Assembly: GCA_025935655.1 (NCBI GenBank)
Contig: JAICUV010000011.1
Span: forward strand, 1-27,653
Direction of reading: 5' to 3'
DNA length: 27,653 bases
DNA from: Chloroflexota bacterium
GTDB taxonomy: Bacteria; Chloroflexota; Limnocylindria; Limnocylindrales; CSP1-4
Every line of letters begins with the position of its first letter. Within the stretch, counting starts at the first letter, position 1. This document shows positions 7,342 to 14,107 of the stretch, piece by piece. The notes below the pieces were generated by a model that did not search any database, was not told the origin of the DNA, and saw only the letters and a program-made list of their open reading frames with translations. The position numbers were made by a program, and so were the translations under genes.

Positions 7342-8298
7342 TCAGTCGCCGAAGCGGGGATCCGTCCCGGCGAGCACCTGGGCGAGCCAGGCGATGTCGT
7401 CCGGCTGGTCGATCCGGTAGGCGCCGTCGCCACCGGTGCAGTTGGGCGGGACCCCGTAGGAGTTGACCGCGACCTGCAGGTTGGTGTTGTTCAGGAAGAA
7501 CGGGCCGCCGGAGTCACCGGAGCAGGTGCCGCCCTGGTGGGGCTTCCCGTTGTTGTTCGAGAACACGATCGACGACTTGTCGTGGATGCCGTAGACGCCC
7601 TTCGAGTTGATGATCGTCTGCTGGCTCTTCATCCGGGTGTCGCCGCCGAGCTGGACCTTCGGCCGCGAGTACTCGAGCCCGTAGCCCACGGCCTCGAACA
7701 CCGTCTGGGCCTTGTCCTTGCCCGCGAACTGGTCGAGGTAGTTGAGCGGTGCGAGCTCGGCGAAGTCCACGTCGCCCGGCGGGTTGTAGGGCTCGTCGAG
7801 GATCACGACGCCGGCGTCGTGCAGGTAGAACGCGTCGTTGTCGAACTGCGGATGCGGATAGGCCGTGCCGCGATGCCAGGTGCTGCTGGCGTCCAGGGTG
7901 GCGGACCAGGCCGCGTACCGGGCGGGATTGTCGGGGATGTACGGGGCGCTGCTGATGCCCGTGTAGTCGGGCTCCTCCAGGAAGCTCACCCAGACGTCGT
8001 TCCCGCCGTAGCCACCTGTCCCCTCCGTGGCCGCACCGTCAAGCCCGGTGCCGTAGGTGCAGTGGCCGGCGGTGAGCACCACCGTCGGGCTGATCAGGGT
8101 TCCCGAGCAGTTGAACCAGGATCCCGGCGCCGTGAACCTCGGATCCTTCTCGCTCGGGACGTAGAAGAACAGCTGCCCGACGTAGGGGTGCTCGTTGTTG
8201 TCGGGCTGGCCGTTGGTGATGGCGCCGACCGGTGCCGCCACGGCGAGGGTGGCGATCACCCCGGCCAGCAACGCGCCCCGGAGTCGTCCGTGCCGCAT
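7342..8298 (-). CDS. Secreted S1-family (chymotrypsin-like) serine protease
   Basis: 318 residues from ATG, with GGGAGGAG (8302-8309) just upstream. A signal peptide (1-26) ends VGA before ITNG. The catalytic triad is His79 in LTAGHC, Asp161 in LHDAGVVILD and Ser263 in GDSGGP. Cys63/Cys80 and Cys259/Cys287 look like disulfide pairs. The mature N-terminus ITNG resembles the IVGG end that activates chymotrypsin-fold enzymes and would be exposed by signal peptidase itself, so no propeptide is visible. The residue at the usual 189 position, six before the Ser, is Gly257, not Asp, so trypsin-like Arg/Lys cleavage is unlikely. A promoter and a terminator bracket it as a single-gene unit. Confidence 0.93.
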   Translation of the reverse strand: MRHGRLRGALLAGVIATLAVAAPVGAITNGQPDNNEHPYVGQLFFYVPSEKDPRFTAPGSWFNCSGTLISPTVVLTAGHCTYGTGLDGAATEGTGGYGGNDVWVSFLEEPDYTGISSAPYIPDNPARYAAWSATLDASSTWHRGTAYPHPQFDNDAFYLHDAGVVILDEPYNPPGDVDFAELAPLNYLDQFAGKDKAQTVFEAVGYGLEYSRPKVQLGGDTRMKSQQTIINSKGVYGIHDKSSIVFSNNNGKPHQGGTCSGDSGGPFFLNNTNLQVAVNSYGVPPNCTGGDGAYRIDQPDDIAWLAQVLAGTDPRFGD

Positions 8299-8435
8299 GC
8301 GCTCCTCCCGTGCAGTGCCCGCAGGCCGGCGGGCCCGTGGGTCGCCAAGCCATGTCGTCTCGGCCGCCCGGGGACGGGGGCCGCCAGGTGCGGCACCGGC
8401 AGGACCCGGTCGGCGGTCGTGGCTCGATGCGTCCG

Positions 8436-8464
8436 ACGCTACCCCCGGCGCCGGACGTGGTCAA
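8436..8464 (-). promoter_or_regulatory. Sigma-70-type promoter for the protease gene
   Basis: On the minus strand TTGACC (8464-8459) and TAGCGT (8441-8436) are separated by exactly 17 bases. Transcription would start near 8429, leaving about 130 bases of 5' leader before the protease start at 8298. The rest of the 322-base divergent gap (8299-8620) shows no ORF, and I see no equally good promoter for the transaldolase. Confidence 0.5.
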
Positions 8465-8620
8465 CCCGGGATACACACCTGCAACGCGATTGGTTCGCCG
8501 TTCGGGGTGCGCCCGTGCACCGCCCCTTCACCGGCCCGATAGCATGGAGCCGTACACGACCAGTTGCCCCGCAACCTCACATGCGCGCTCCAGACGTGCG
8601 CCCGCAACTCCGGAGACCCG

Positions 8621-9703
8621 ATGACCGCCACCCACGACCTCCACGCCCTCGGCCAGAGCCTGTGGCTCGACAACATCACCCGCCCGATGCTCGATTCGGG
8701 GACCCTCGCGCGGTATATCGCGGAGCTCGACGTCACCGGCCTCACGTCCAACCCCACGATCTACGACAGGGCGATCGGCGGCTCCGACGCGTACGACGAT
8801 GCCGTCCGCTCGTCCGTCGACGCCGGCGCAACGCCGGAGCAGACGTTCTTCGACCTCGCGATCGCGGACCTCGTCCGCGCGGCCGACCTGTTCCGCCCCG
8901 CGCACCTCGCCTCGGGCCGGGTCGACGGCTTCGTCTCGCTCGAGGTCAGCCCGCTCATCGCCTACGACAGCGACACGACGCTCGCCGACGCGAAGCGGCT
9001 GCACGCCCTGGCCGGGCGGGAGAACCTGTTCATCAAGATCCCCGGCACGCCGGAGGGCCTCGTCGCGATCGAGGAGTCGATCTTCGCGGGCGTCCCGATC
9101 AACGTGACGCTGCTGTTCTCGCCCGCCCAGTACGTCGCCTGTGCGGAGGCCTACACGCGGGGCATCGAGCGACGCGTCGCCGCGGGGCTGGACCCGTTCG
9201 TCCCGTCCGTGGCATCGCTGTTCATCAGCCGCTGGGATGCCGCGGTGACGGATCGCGTGCCGGCGGACCTCGTGCTCAAGCTGGGGCTCGCCGTCGGCGG
9301 CACCGCCTACGCGGAGTACGTCGCGTTCTACGAGACGCCCCGCTGGCAGGCGCTGCTGGCGAAGGGCGCGAAGCCCCAGCGGCTCCTGTTCGCGAGCACG
9401 GGCACCAAGGACCCGACGGCATCGAAGACGCTGTACATCGACGGCCTGGCCGCCCCCGACACCGTCAACACGATGCCCGAGGACACGCTGCTCGCCCTCG
9501 CGGAGTCGGACGTCACCATCAACGCCCTGCCGACCGACGGGTCGGCGGCTCGCGCGATGCTCGCCCGGTTCGAGGAGGCTGGCATCTCCATCGACGGCCT
9601 GGGCCTCGAGCTCCAGCAGAAGGGCGCCGAGGCGTTCGTGAAGAGCTGGGCGTCGCTGATGACCCGCGTCACGGAGAAGGCCGCGGCCGTCGCCAGCGCC
9701 TGA
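8621..9703 (+). CDS. tal: Transaldolase
   Basis: 360 residues. ATG at 8621 follows CGGAG at 8611-8615; an earlier in-frame codon at 8564 lacks a ribosome site. Conserved transaldolase motifs are LWLDNITRP (Asp17), LTSNPTIYDRAI (41-52), FVSLEVSP (104-111) and the Schiff-base Lys139 in LFIKIPGTPEG. The later stretch SRWDAAVT, then FASTGTKDP and YIDGLAAPDTVNTMPEDTL, completes the barrel. The length and sequence match the long actinobacterial/cyanobacterial Tal type rather than the short MipB type. The enzyme exchanges dihydroxyacetone units between sedoheptulose-7-P and glyceraldehyde-3-P in the pentose phosphate pathway. Here it stands without transketolase or G6P dehydrogenase and leads an aldolase/dehydrogenase cluster. 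Confidence 0.95.
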   Translation: MTATHDLHALGQSLWLDNITRPMLDSGTLARYIAELDVTGLTSNPTIYDRAIGGSDAYDDAVRSSVDAGATPEQTFFDLAIADLVRAADLFRPAHLASGRVDGFVSLEVSPLIAYDSDTTLADAKRLHALAGRENLFIKIPGTPEGLVAIEESIFAGVPINVTLLFSPAQYVACAEAYTRGIERRVAAGLDPFVPSVASLFISRWDAAVTDRVPADLVLKLGLAVGGTAYAEYVAFYETPRWQALLAKGAKPQRLLFASTGTKDPTASKTLYIDGLAAPDTVNTMPEDTLLALAESDVTINALPTDGSAARAMLARFEEAGISIDGLGLELQQKGAEAFVKSWASLMTRVTEKAAAVASA

Positions 9704-9767
9704 CCCTCGCCCACTCCCCTCCCGCCAGCCGCCCCCGCCGCCCGTCACCATCGAGGCACCTGTCGCC

Positions 9768-10448
9768 ATGAGCAACGCCAAGGCACGCCGGCGCGCCCGC
9801 GCCGCGATCGTGGAGTTCGGGATTCGCATGCAGGTCGAGCGCCTCGCCTACTGGACGTCCGGGAACCTGTCGATGCGGGTGCCCGGCGACCCCGACCTGG
9901 TGGCCGTCTCGCCGAGCGCGATGCCCTGGGACCTCGTGGAGCCGGACGACGTGCCGCTCGTGCGCCTGGATGGCAGCGTCCTGGACGGGACCACGCGGCC
10001 CACGTCAGAGCTGCCGCTGCACACGCTGCTCTACCAGCGGCGCCCCGACATCCGGGCGATCGTCCACGTCCACAGCCCGGCGGCGATGGCGATGGCGGCG
10101 CTCGACTGGACGCTGCCCGCGTTCCTCACCGGCCTCGTGGAGGCGACCGGCGGCTCCGTCGCCTGCGCGCCGTACGCGCGCCCCGGCTCCGCGCAGCTCG
10201 CGGACGCGGTCGCCGACGCGCTCGACGGGCGCGGCTGCTGCTTCCTCCGCCACCACGGGCTGCTCGCCATCGGTGCGAGCCTCCCGCGGGCGTTCCAGGC
10301 CGCTACCGTCACCGAGGGGGCGGCGGACGCCTACCTGCGCGCCCGATCGGTGGGGACGGTCTCGGACCTGCCGGCCGACGAGGTCGACTGGATCGCGGAG
10401 GCGTGGCACGCACAGTGGTCTGGCGCCGACACCGGCACGCGCGGCTGA
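9768..10448 (+). CDS. Class II aldolase/adducin-family protein, FucA-like
   Basis: 226 residues from ATG. Motifs of the zinc-dependent class II aldolase family are SGNLSMRVPG (31-40), the catalytic Glu81 in TSELPLH, His100 and His102 in VHVHSP, and His163 in RHHGLL as third metal ligand. Known members split fuculose-1-P, rhamnulose-1-P or 5-deoxyribulose-1-P into DHAP and a short aldehyde, or epimerise ribulose-5-P; the substrate here is not decidable. Its TGA overlaps the AGGAG ribosome site of the aldehyde dehydrogenase gene, so the two are coupled. The chemistry fits: aldehyde released here, oxidised there. Confidence 0.9.
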   Translation: MSNAKARRRARAAIVEFGIRMQVERLAYWTSGNLSMRVPGDPDLVAVSPSAMPWDLVEPDDVPLVRLDGSVLDGTTRPTSELPLHTLLYQRRPDIRAIVHVHSPAAMAMAALDWTLPAFLTGLVEATGGSVACAPYARPGSAQLADAVADALDGRGCCFLRHHGLLAIGASLPRAFQAATVTEGAADAYLRARSVGTVSDLPADEVDWIAEAWHAQWSGADTGTRG

Positions 10449-10452
10449 GGAG
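10448..10452 (+). promoter_or_regulatory. Ribosome site deciding the aldehyde dehydrogenase start
   Basis: AGGAG overlaps the last base of the aldolase stop codon. ATG at 10453 would abut it with no spacing, while ATG at 10459 lies six bases away, so the second is the better start. The overlap implies translational coupling. Confidence 0.7.
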
Positions 10453-10458
10453 ATGGGC

Positions 10459-11976
10459 ATGACCGACACGCTGATCCCGGACAAGGCGGCATCCACGGCC
10501 GCGCTGGAGCGCCTCGACCTGCGCACCCAGCTGTTCATCGACGGGCGGTTCCGCGATGCCGAGGGGGGCGCCCGGTTCGCGACCGAGAACCCGGCCACGG
10601 GTCGCCAGATCGCGGAGGTCGCCCGCGGCGGTGCCGCCGACGTGAACGCGGCCGTCGCCGCCGCCCGGCGCGCGGCCGACGACGGGCGCTGGAGCCGGAT
10701 GAGCCCCGGGGATCGGAAGCGGATCCTCGTCCGCTGGGCCGATTCCATCGAGGCCAACGCCCGCGAGCTCGGGATCATCGAGACGATCGACGCGGGCAAG
10801 CCGATCACGGACACGGTCGGGCTCGACATGCCCGAGGCGGCGACCTGCATCCGCTGGCACGCGGAGGCGACCGACAAGCTCTATGGCCAGGTCGCGCCGT
10901 CGCCGGAGGGCACGATCGCGACGATCACGCGCGAGCCCGTCGGCGTCGTCGCCGGCGTGATCCCGTGGAACTATCCCGCCCAGATGGCGGCCTGGAAGCT
11001 GGGACCCGCGCTCGCCACCGGCAACACGATGGTCATCAAGCCGGCGTCCACGACCTCGCTCAGCCTGCTCCGGATCGCGGAGCTGGGCGCCGAGGCGGGG
11101 ATCCCGGACGGCGTGCTCAACGTCGTCACCGGGCCCGGCGACGTCGTGGGCGAGGCGCTCGGCCGCCACCCCGACATCGACTGCCTCGCGTTCACCGGGT
11201 CCACGGAGGTCGGGCGCAACTTCCTGACCTGGAGCGCCCAGTCGAACCTCAAGCGGGTGCTGCTGGAGCTCGGCGGGAAGAGCCCGCAGGTCGTCTTCGG
11301 GGACGTCACCGACTTCGAGGATCTCGCCGCCAACGTCGCGCTCGCGATCTTCTGGAACATGGGCGAGAACTGCTCCGCGGGCTCGCGGCTCGTCGTGCAC
11401 CGCTCGGTCAAGGAGCGGGTCGTCGAAGCCGTCCGGGCGGAGCTGGCCAACTGGCCGGTCGGCGATCCCCTCGAGCCCGCGACCCGGATCGGCGCGCTCA
11501 TCAACCGCGGCCACATGGAACGCGTGCTGCGGTACGTCGACATCGGCAGGCGCGAGGGCGCCCGCGTCGTCGTCGGCGGGGAGCGGATCCTCGAGGAGAC
11601 GGGCGGCTACTTCGTCCCGCCCACGATCTTCGACAACGTCCGCAACGACATGACGATCGCCCGCGAGGAGATCTTCGGGCCGGTGCTCTCGGTCATCGAG
11701 TTCGACACCGAGGCGGAGGCCGTCGCGCTCGCCAACGACACGCCGTACGGCCTCGCGGCCTCGCTGTACACGAACGACCTCAACACCGCGCACCGCGTCG
11801 CCCGGGACATCAAGGCGGGCGTGGTGGGCGTCAACGCGTACGCCGAGGGCGACATGACCACGCCCTTCGGCGGCTACAAGCTGTCCGGGTTCGGCGGCCA
11901 CGACAAGAGCGTCCACGCGCACGACCAGTACACCGAGACGAAGACGGTCTGGATCCAGCTCAAGCCCGCCGGGTGA
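10459..11976 (+). CDS. NAD(P)-dependent aldehyde dehydrogenase, PuuC/KauB-like
   Basis: 505 residues. It has the standard ALDH layout: cofactor motif IPWNYPAQM (Asn171), Lys194 in VIKPAS, FTGSTEVGR (245-253), general base Glu270 in LLELGGKSP and catalytic Cys305 in MGENCSAGSR. EEIFGPVLSV and PFGGYKLSGFGGHDKS are near the end. The NMGENCSAGSRLVVHRSVKE stretch and the SNLKRVLLELGGKSPQVVF segment are like gamma-glutamylaminobutyraldehyde and guanidinobutyraldehyde dehydrogenases, so an amino- or short-chain aldehyde substrate is likely; the exact one is not determined. It is the last gene of the plus-strand cluster with transaldolase and class II aldolase, and is coupled to the aldolase gene. 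Confidence 0.93.
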   Translation: MTDTLIPDKAASTAALERLDLRTQLFIDGRFRDAEGGARFATENPATGRQIAEVARGGAADVNAAVAAARRAADDGRWSRMSPGDRKRILVRWADSIEANARELGIIETIDAGKPITDTVGLDMPEAATCIRWHAEATDKLYGQVAPSPEGTIATITREPVGVVAGVIPWNYPAQMAAWKLGPALATGNTMVIKPASTTSLSLLRIAELGAEAGIPDGVLNVVTGPGDVVGEALGRHPDIDCLAFTGSTEVGRNFLTWSAQSNLKRVLLELGGKSPQVVFGDVTDFEDLAANVALAIFWNMGENCSAGSRLVVHRSVKERVVEAVRAELANWPVGDPLEPATRIGALINRGHMERVLRYVDIGRREGARVVVGGERILEETGGYFVPPTIFDNVRNDMTIAREEIFGPVLSVIEFDTEAEAVALANDTPYGLAASLYTNDLNTAHRVARDIKAGVVGVNAYAEGDMTTPFGGYKLSGFGGHDKSVHAHDQYTETKTVWIQLKPAG

Positions 11977-12051
11977 GGCCCGGGCCGCCCCACGAAGGCC
12001 GGTCCTGAACCTCCCCAAATCTGTGTTGCCCACGGCGGTAGGCTGGGAGTT

Positions 12052-12106
12052 GGTCTCTCCCCGAGACCCCCCGGGCGCCCGGCCTTCCCCCCCAGGCCGG
12101 GCGCCC
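12052..12106 (+). ncRNA. Two hairpins with C-rich loops: terminator or possible 6C-like RNA
   Basis: A first hairpin (GGTCTC 12052-12057 and GAGACC 12063-12068, loop TCCCC) is followed by a run of C and a perfect 13-bp stem (12073-12085 and 12094-12106) whose loop is T plus seven C. It lies 76 bases past the aldehyde dehydrogenase stop and can terminate that transcript. Two consecutive stems with poly-C loops are also the hallmark of the actinobacterial 6C RNA, although its first loop normally has six or more C and here has four. I cannot choose between the two. Confidence 0.5.
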
Positions 12107-12148
12107 CTCGTTCCACGCGCTGGACGCCATCGCGTACCCTCCGACGCC

Positions 12149-12793
12149 ATGGACCGTCGACTGCTCCTCGCCCTCGTCCGCGTCCCGCTCGCTGCGCTGG
12201 TCGTGGCCGCCATCGTCGCGCAGGCCAGCTATTCCGCCGACGCAGGGGCCCTCATCCCCGTCAACTTCGTCTCGTTCTTCACGATCCAGAGCAACCTCAT
12301 CGGCGTTGCCGTGTTCCTGATCGGCGCGGCTCGCTGGCGCGGGCCGTCGACGCCGGGCTGGGACCTCGTCCGCGGGGCAGCGGCGCTCAACCTCACCGTG
12401 ACCTTCGTCGTGTTCGCCCTGCTCCTGTCGAACGCCGACGTCGAGGTGCCGCTGCCGTGGGTCAACACGGTCGTCCACGAGCTGTTTCCGCTCGCGGTCC
12501 TGGGCGATTGGCTGCTGGACCCGCCGGCTGCGCCGATCTCGTTCCGGCGCGCCCTGTGGTGGCTCGCCTACCCGCTCCTGTGGCTCGCGTACACGATGAT
12601 CCGTGGGCCGATCGCCGGCTGGTACCCGTACCCGTTCCTCGACCCCGCGAACGGCGGGTACGGGACGGTCGCCCTCTACGTCGTCGGGATCCTCGTGTTC
12701 GGCCTCGTCGTCGTGGCCGTACTCCGGGTCGCGGGCAACGCGCTCCGGGAGCGGCGGGTCATTCCTGCGGCGGCTGGTACGCGGGGCGGCTGA
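12149..12793 (+). CDS. Pr6Pr-family integral membrane protein
   Basis: 214 residues from ATG. Hydrophobic segments at about 5-25, 38-61, 75-93, 108-127, 133-152 and 173-200 give roughly six membrane helices. The motifs FFTIQSNLIG, VVHELFPLAVLGDWLL, and YPLLWLAYTMIRGPIAGWYPYPFLDPANGGYG are those of the Pr6Pr membrane family, common in actinobacteria and uncharacterised. The conserved His, Asp and Tyr within membrane helices hint at a ligand pocket but prove nothing. Its last 35 bases overlap the convergent signal peptidase gene. Ribosome site is weak. Confidence 0.85.
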   Translation: MDRRLLLALVRVPLAALVVAAIVAQASYSADAGALIPVNFVSFFTIQSNLIGVAVFLIGAARWRGPSTPGWDLVRGAAALNLTVTFVVFALLLSNADVEVPLPWVNTVVHELFPLAVLGDWLLDPPAAPISFRRALWWLAYPLLWLAYTMIRGPIAGWYPYPFLDPANGGYGTVALYVVGILVFGLVVVAVLRVAGNALRERRVIPAAAGTRGG

Positions 12794-13346
12794 TGATGCC
12801 GAAGGTCGCGGCGGGCCAGTAGCGCAGGAACGCGCGGCCCACGATGCTCTCGAGCTTGATCGGGCCGAACGAGCGTGAGTCGGCGGACGCCTCCCGGTGG
12901 TCGCCCATCACGAACACCTCGTCCGGCCCAAGCGTCCACTCGGACTGGTCCGAGTCGATGGTCGTGGGCTCGTTGACGCCCGCGTCGTCGCGGTAGGTGT
13001 AGCCGGACTCGTCGAGTGCCTTCCCGTCCACGTAGACGATCCCGTCCTCGCCGACGCGGACCGTCTCGCCGGGCAGGCCGATGATCCGCTTGATGAACGG
13101 CGTCCCGGTCTCGTCCTCGACGCCCTCGGGCGGGTGCAGCACGACGATGTCGCCGCGCTTGAACGGGTCGAAGCGCGGGGTGAGCTTGTCCACGAGCACG
13201 TACTGGTCCGGCTCGAGCGTCCGCTCCATGGACGTCTGGCGCACCTGGTACGGCTGCGCCACGAACGTCTGGATGACGAAGAACGTGAGGAGGGTGAGGG
13301 CGAGGGTTTCGACGACCTCGATCAGCCAGCGGGGGGGACGAGTCAC
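12759..13346 (-). CDS. lepB: Type I signal peptidase
   Basis: 195 residues from GTG. One membrane helix (8-29) is followed by Ser39 in VRQTSMERTL (nucleophile) and Lys86 in FIKRIIGLPGE (general base). GDIVVL (65-70) and GDHREASADSRSFGPI are the remaining conserved boxes of S26A signal peptidases. It removes signal peptides from exported proteins; at least three genes in this window encode clear substrates. At 195 residues it is of the short, single-helix Gram-positive type. The start codon lies 35 bases from the divergent HAD gene, with CATACT seven bases upstream of GTG, so a leaderless message is possible. Convergent overlap with the Pr6Pr gene. Confidence 0.95.
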   Translation of the reverse strand: MTRPPRWLIEVVETLALTLLTFFVIQTFVAQPYQVRQTSMERTLEPDQYVLVDKLTPRFDPFKRGDIVVLHPPEGVEDETGTPFIKRIIGLPGETVRVGEDGIVYVDGKALDESGYTYRDDAGVNEPTTIDSDQSEWTLGPDEVFVMGDHREASADSRSFGPIKLESIVGRAFLRYWPAATFGIISRPAYQPPQE

Positions 13347-13381
13347 CCGGCGAGTATGCCGCCGATGCTAGCCTCGCGGGC

Positions 13382-14089
13382 ATGACGCTCGACTTCGACG
13401 GTTTCGACGCCCTGACCTTCGACTGCTACGGGACGCTCATCGACTGGGAGACCGGGCTGCTCGCCGCGATGCGCCGCGTCCTCGACGCCCACGGCGTGAC
13501 CGCCGGGGACGGCGAGCTCCTCGAGCGCTACGCGCGACACGAGGCGGCGCTCGAGGCGGGTCCGTACCTGCGCTACCGCGAGGTGCTCGCGCGCGGGCTC
13601 GCCGGCGTGGCCGCGGAGCTGGGCGTGAGCCCGAGCGGCGACCAGCTCGCGGGCTTCGGCGATTCGGTCCGCGACTGGCCGGCCTTCCCGGACTCGGCGG
13701 ACGCGCTCGCCCGCCTCCAGGCACGCTTCCGGCTGGTGGTCATCACCAACTGCGACAACGACCTGTTCGCGGCCTCGAACAAGCGCCTCGGGGTCGCGTT
13801 CGACGAGGTGATCACGGCCGAACAGGCGGGCTCCTACAAGCCCTCGCATCACAACTTCGAGGTGGCGTTCGAGCGCGTCGGTCGCCTGGGCGTCCCGCGC
13901 GAGCGGATCCTCCACGTCGCCCAGAGCCTGTTCCACGATCACGTCCCGGCCCACGAGCTGGGCATGACCACGGTCTGGGTCAACCGGCGCCACGCGAAGG
14001 ACGGTCCCGGCGCCACGCCCCCGGCCGAGGCCAGGCCGGACCTCACGGTGCCCGACATGGCGACGCTCGCGAGCCTCGCCGGCGCCTGA
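13382..14089 (+). CDS. HAD-superfamily hydrolase, haloacid dehalogenase type II-like
   Basis: 235 residues from ATG. Motif I is LTFDCYGTLIDWE with nucleophile Asp14, motif II VVITNCDND (Thr122), motif III Lys153 in SYKPSHHNFE, and the acidic loop is replaced by HVAQSLFHDHVPAHELGM, as in type II haloacid dehalogenases. Those enzymes hydrolyse L-2-haloacids through an aspartyl ester; many relatives are phosphatases or have no known substrate, so the reaction is open. The helical cap (25-100) is of the C1 kind. Only about 35 bases separate it from the divergent lepB, with GCTAGC-like -10 sequence near 13370, suggesting a short or absent leader. The copper ATPase gene converges 18 bases after its stop. 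Confidence 0.88.
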   Translation: MTLDFDGFDALTFDCYGTLIDWETGLLAAMRRVLDAHGVTAGDGELLERYARHEAALEAGPYLRYREVLARGLAGVAAELGVSPSGDQLAGFGDSVRDWPAFPDSADALARLQARFRLVVITNCDNDLFAASNKRLGVAFDEVITAEQAGSYKPSHHNFEVAFERVGRLGVPRERILHVAQSLFHDHVPAHELGMTTVWVNRRHAKDGPGATPPAEARPDLTVPDMATLASLAGA

Positions 14090-14107
14090 GGGCCCTGGGC
14101 CCGTCCC

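Noticed and set aside
10453..10455. ATG as start of the aldehyde dehydrogenase
   Set aside because: It abuts the AGGAG site with no spacing; the ATG six bases on has the normal distance.
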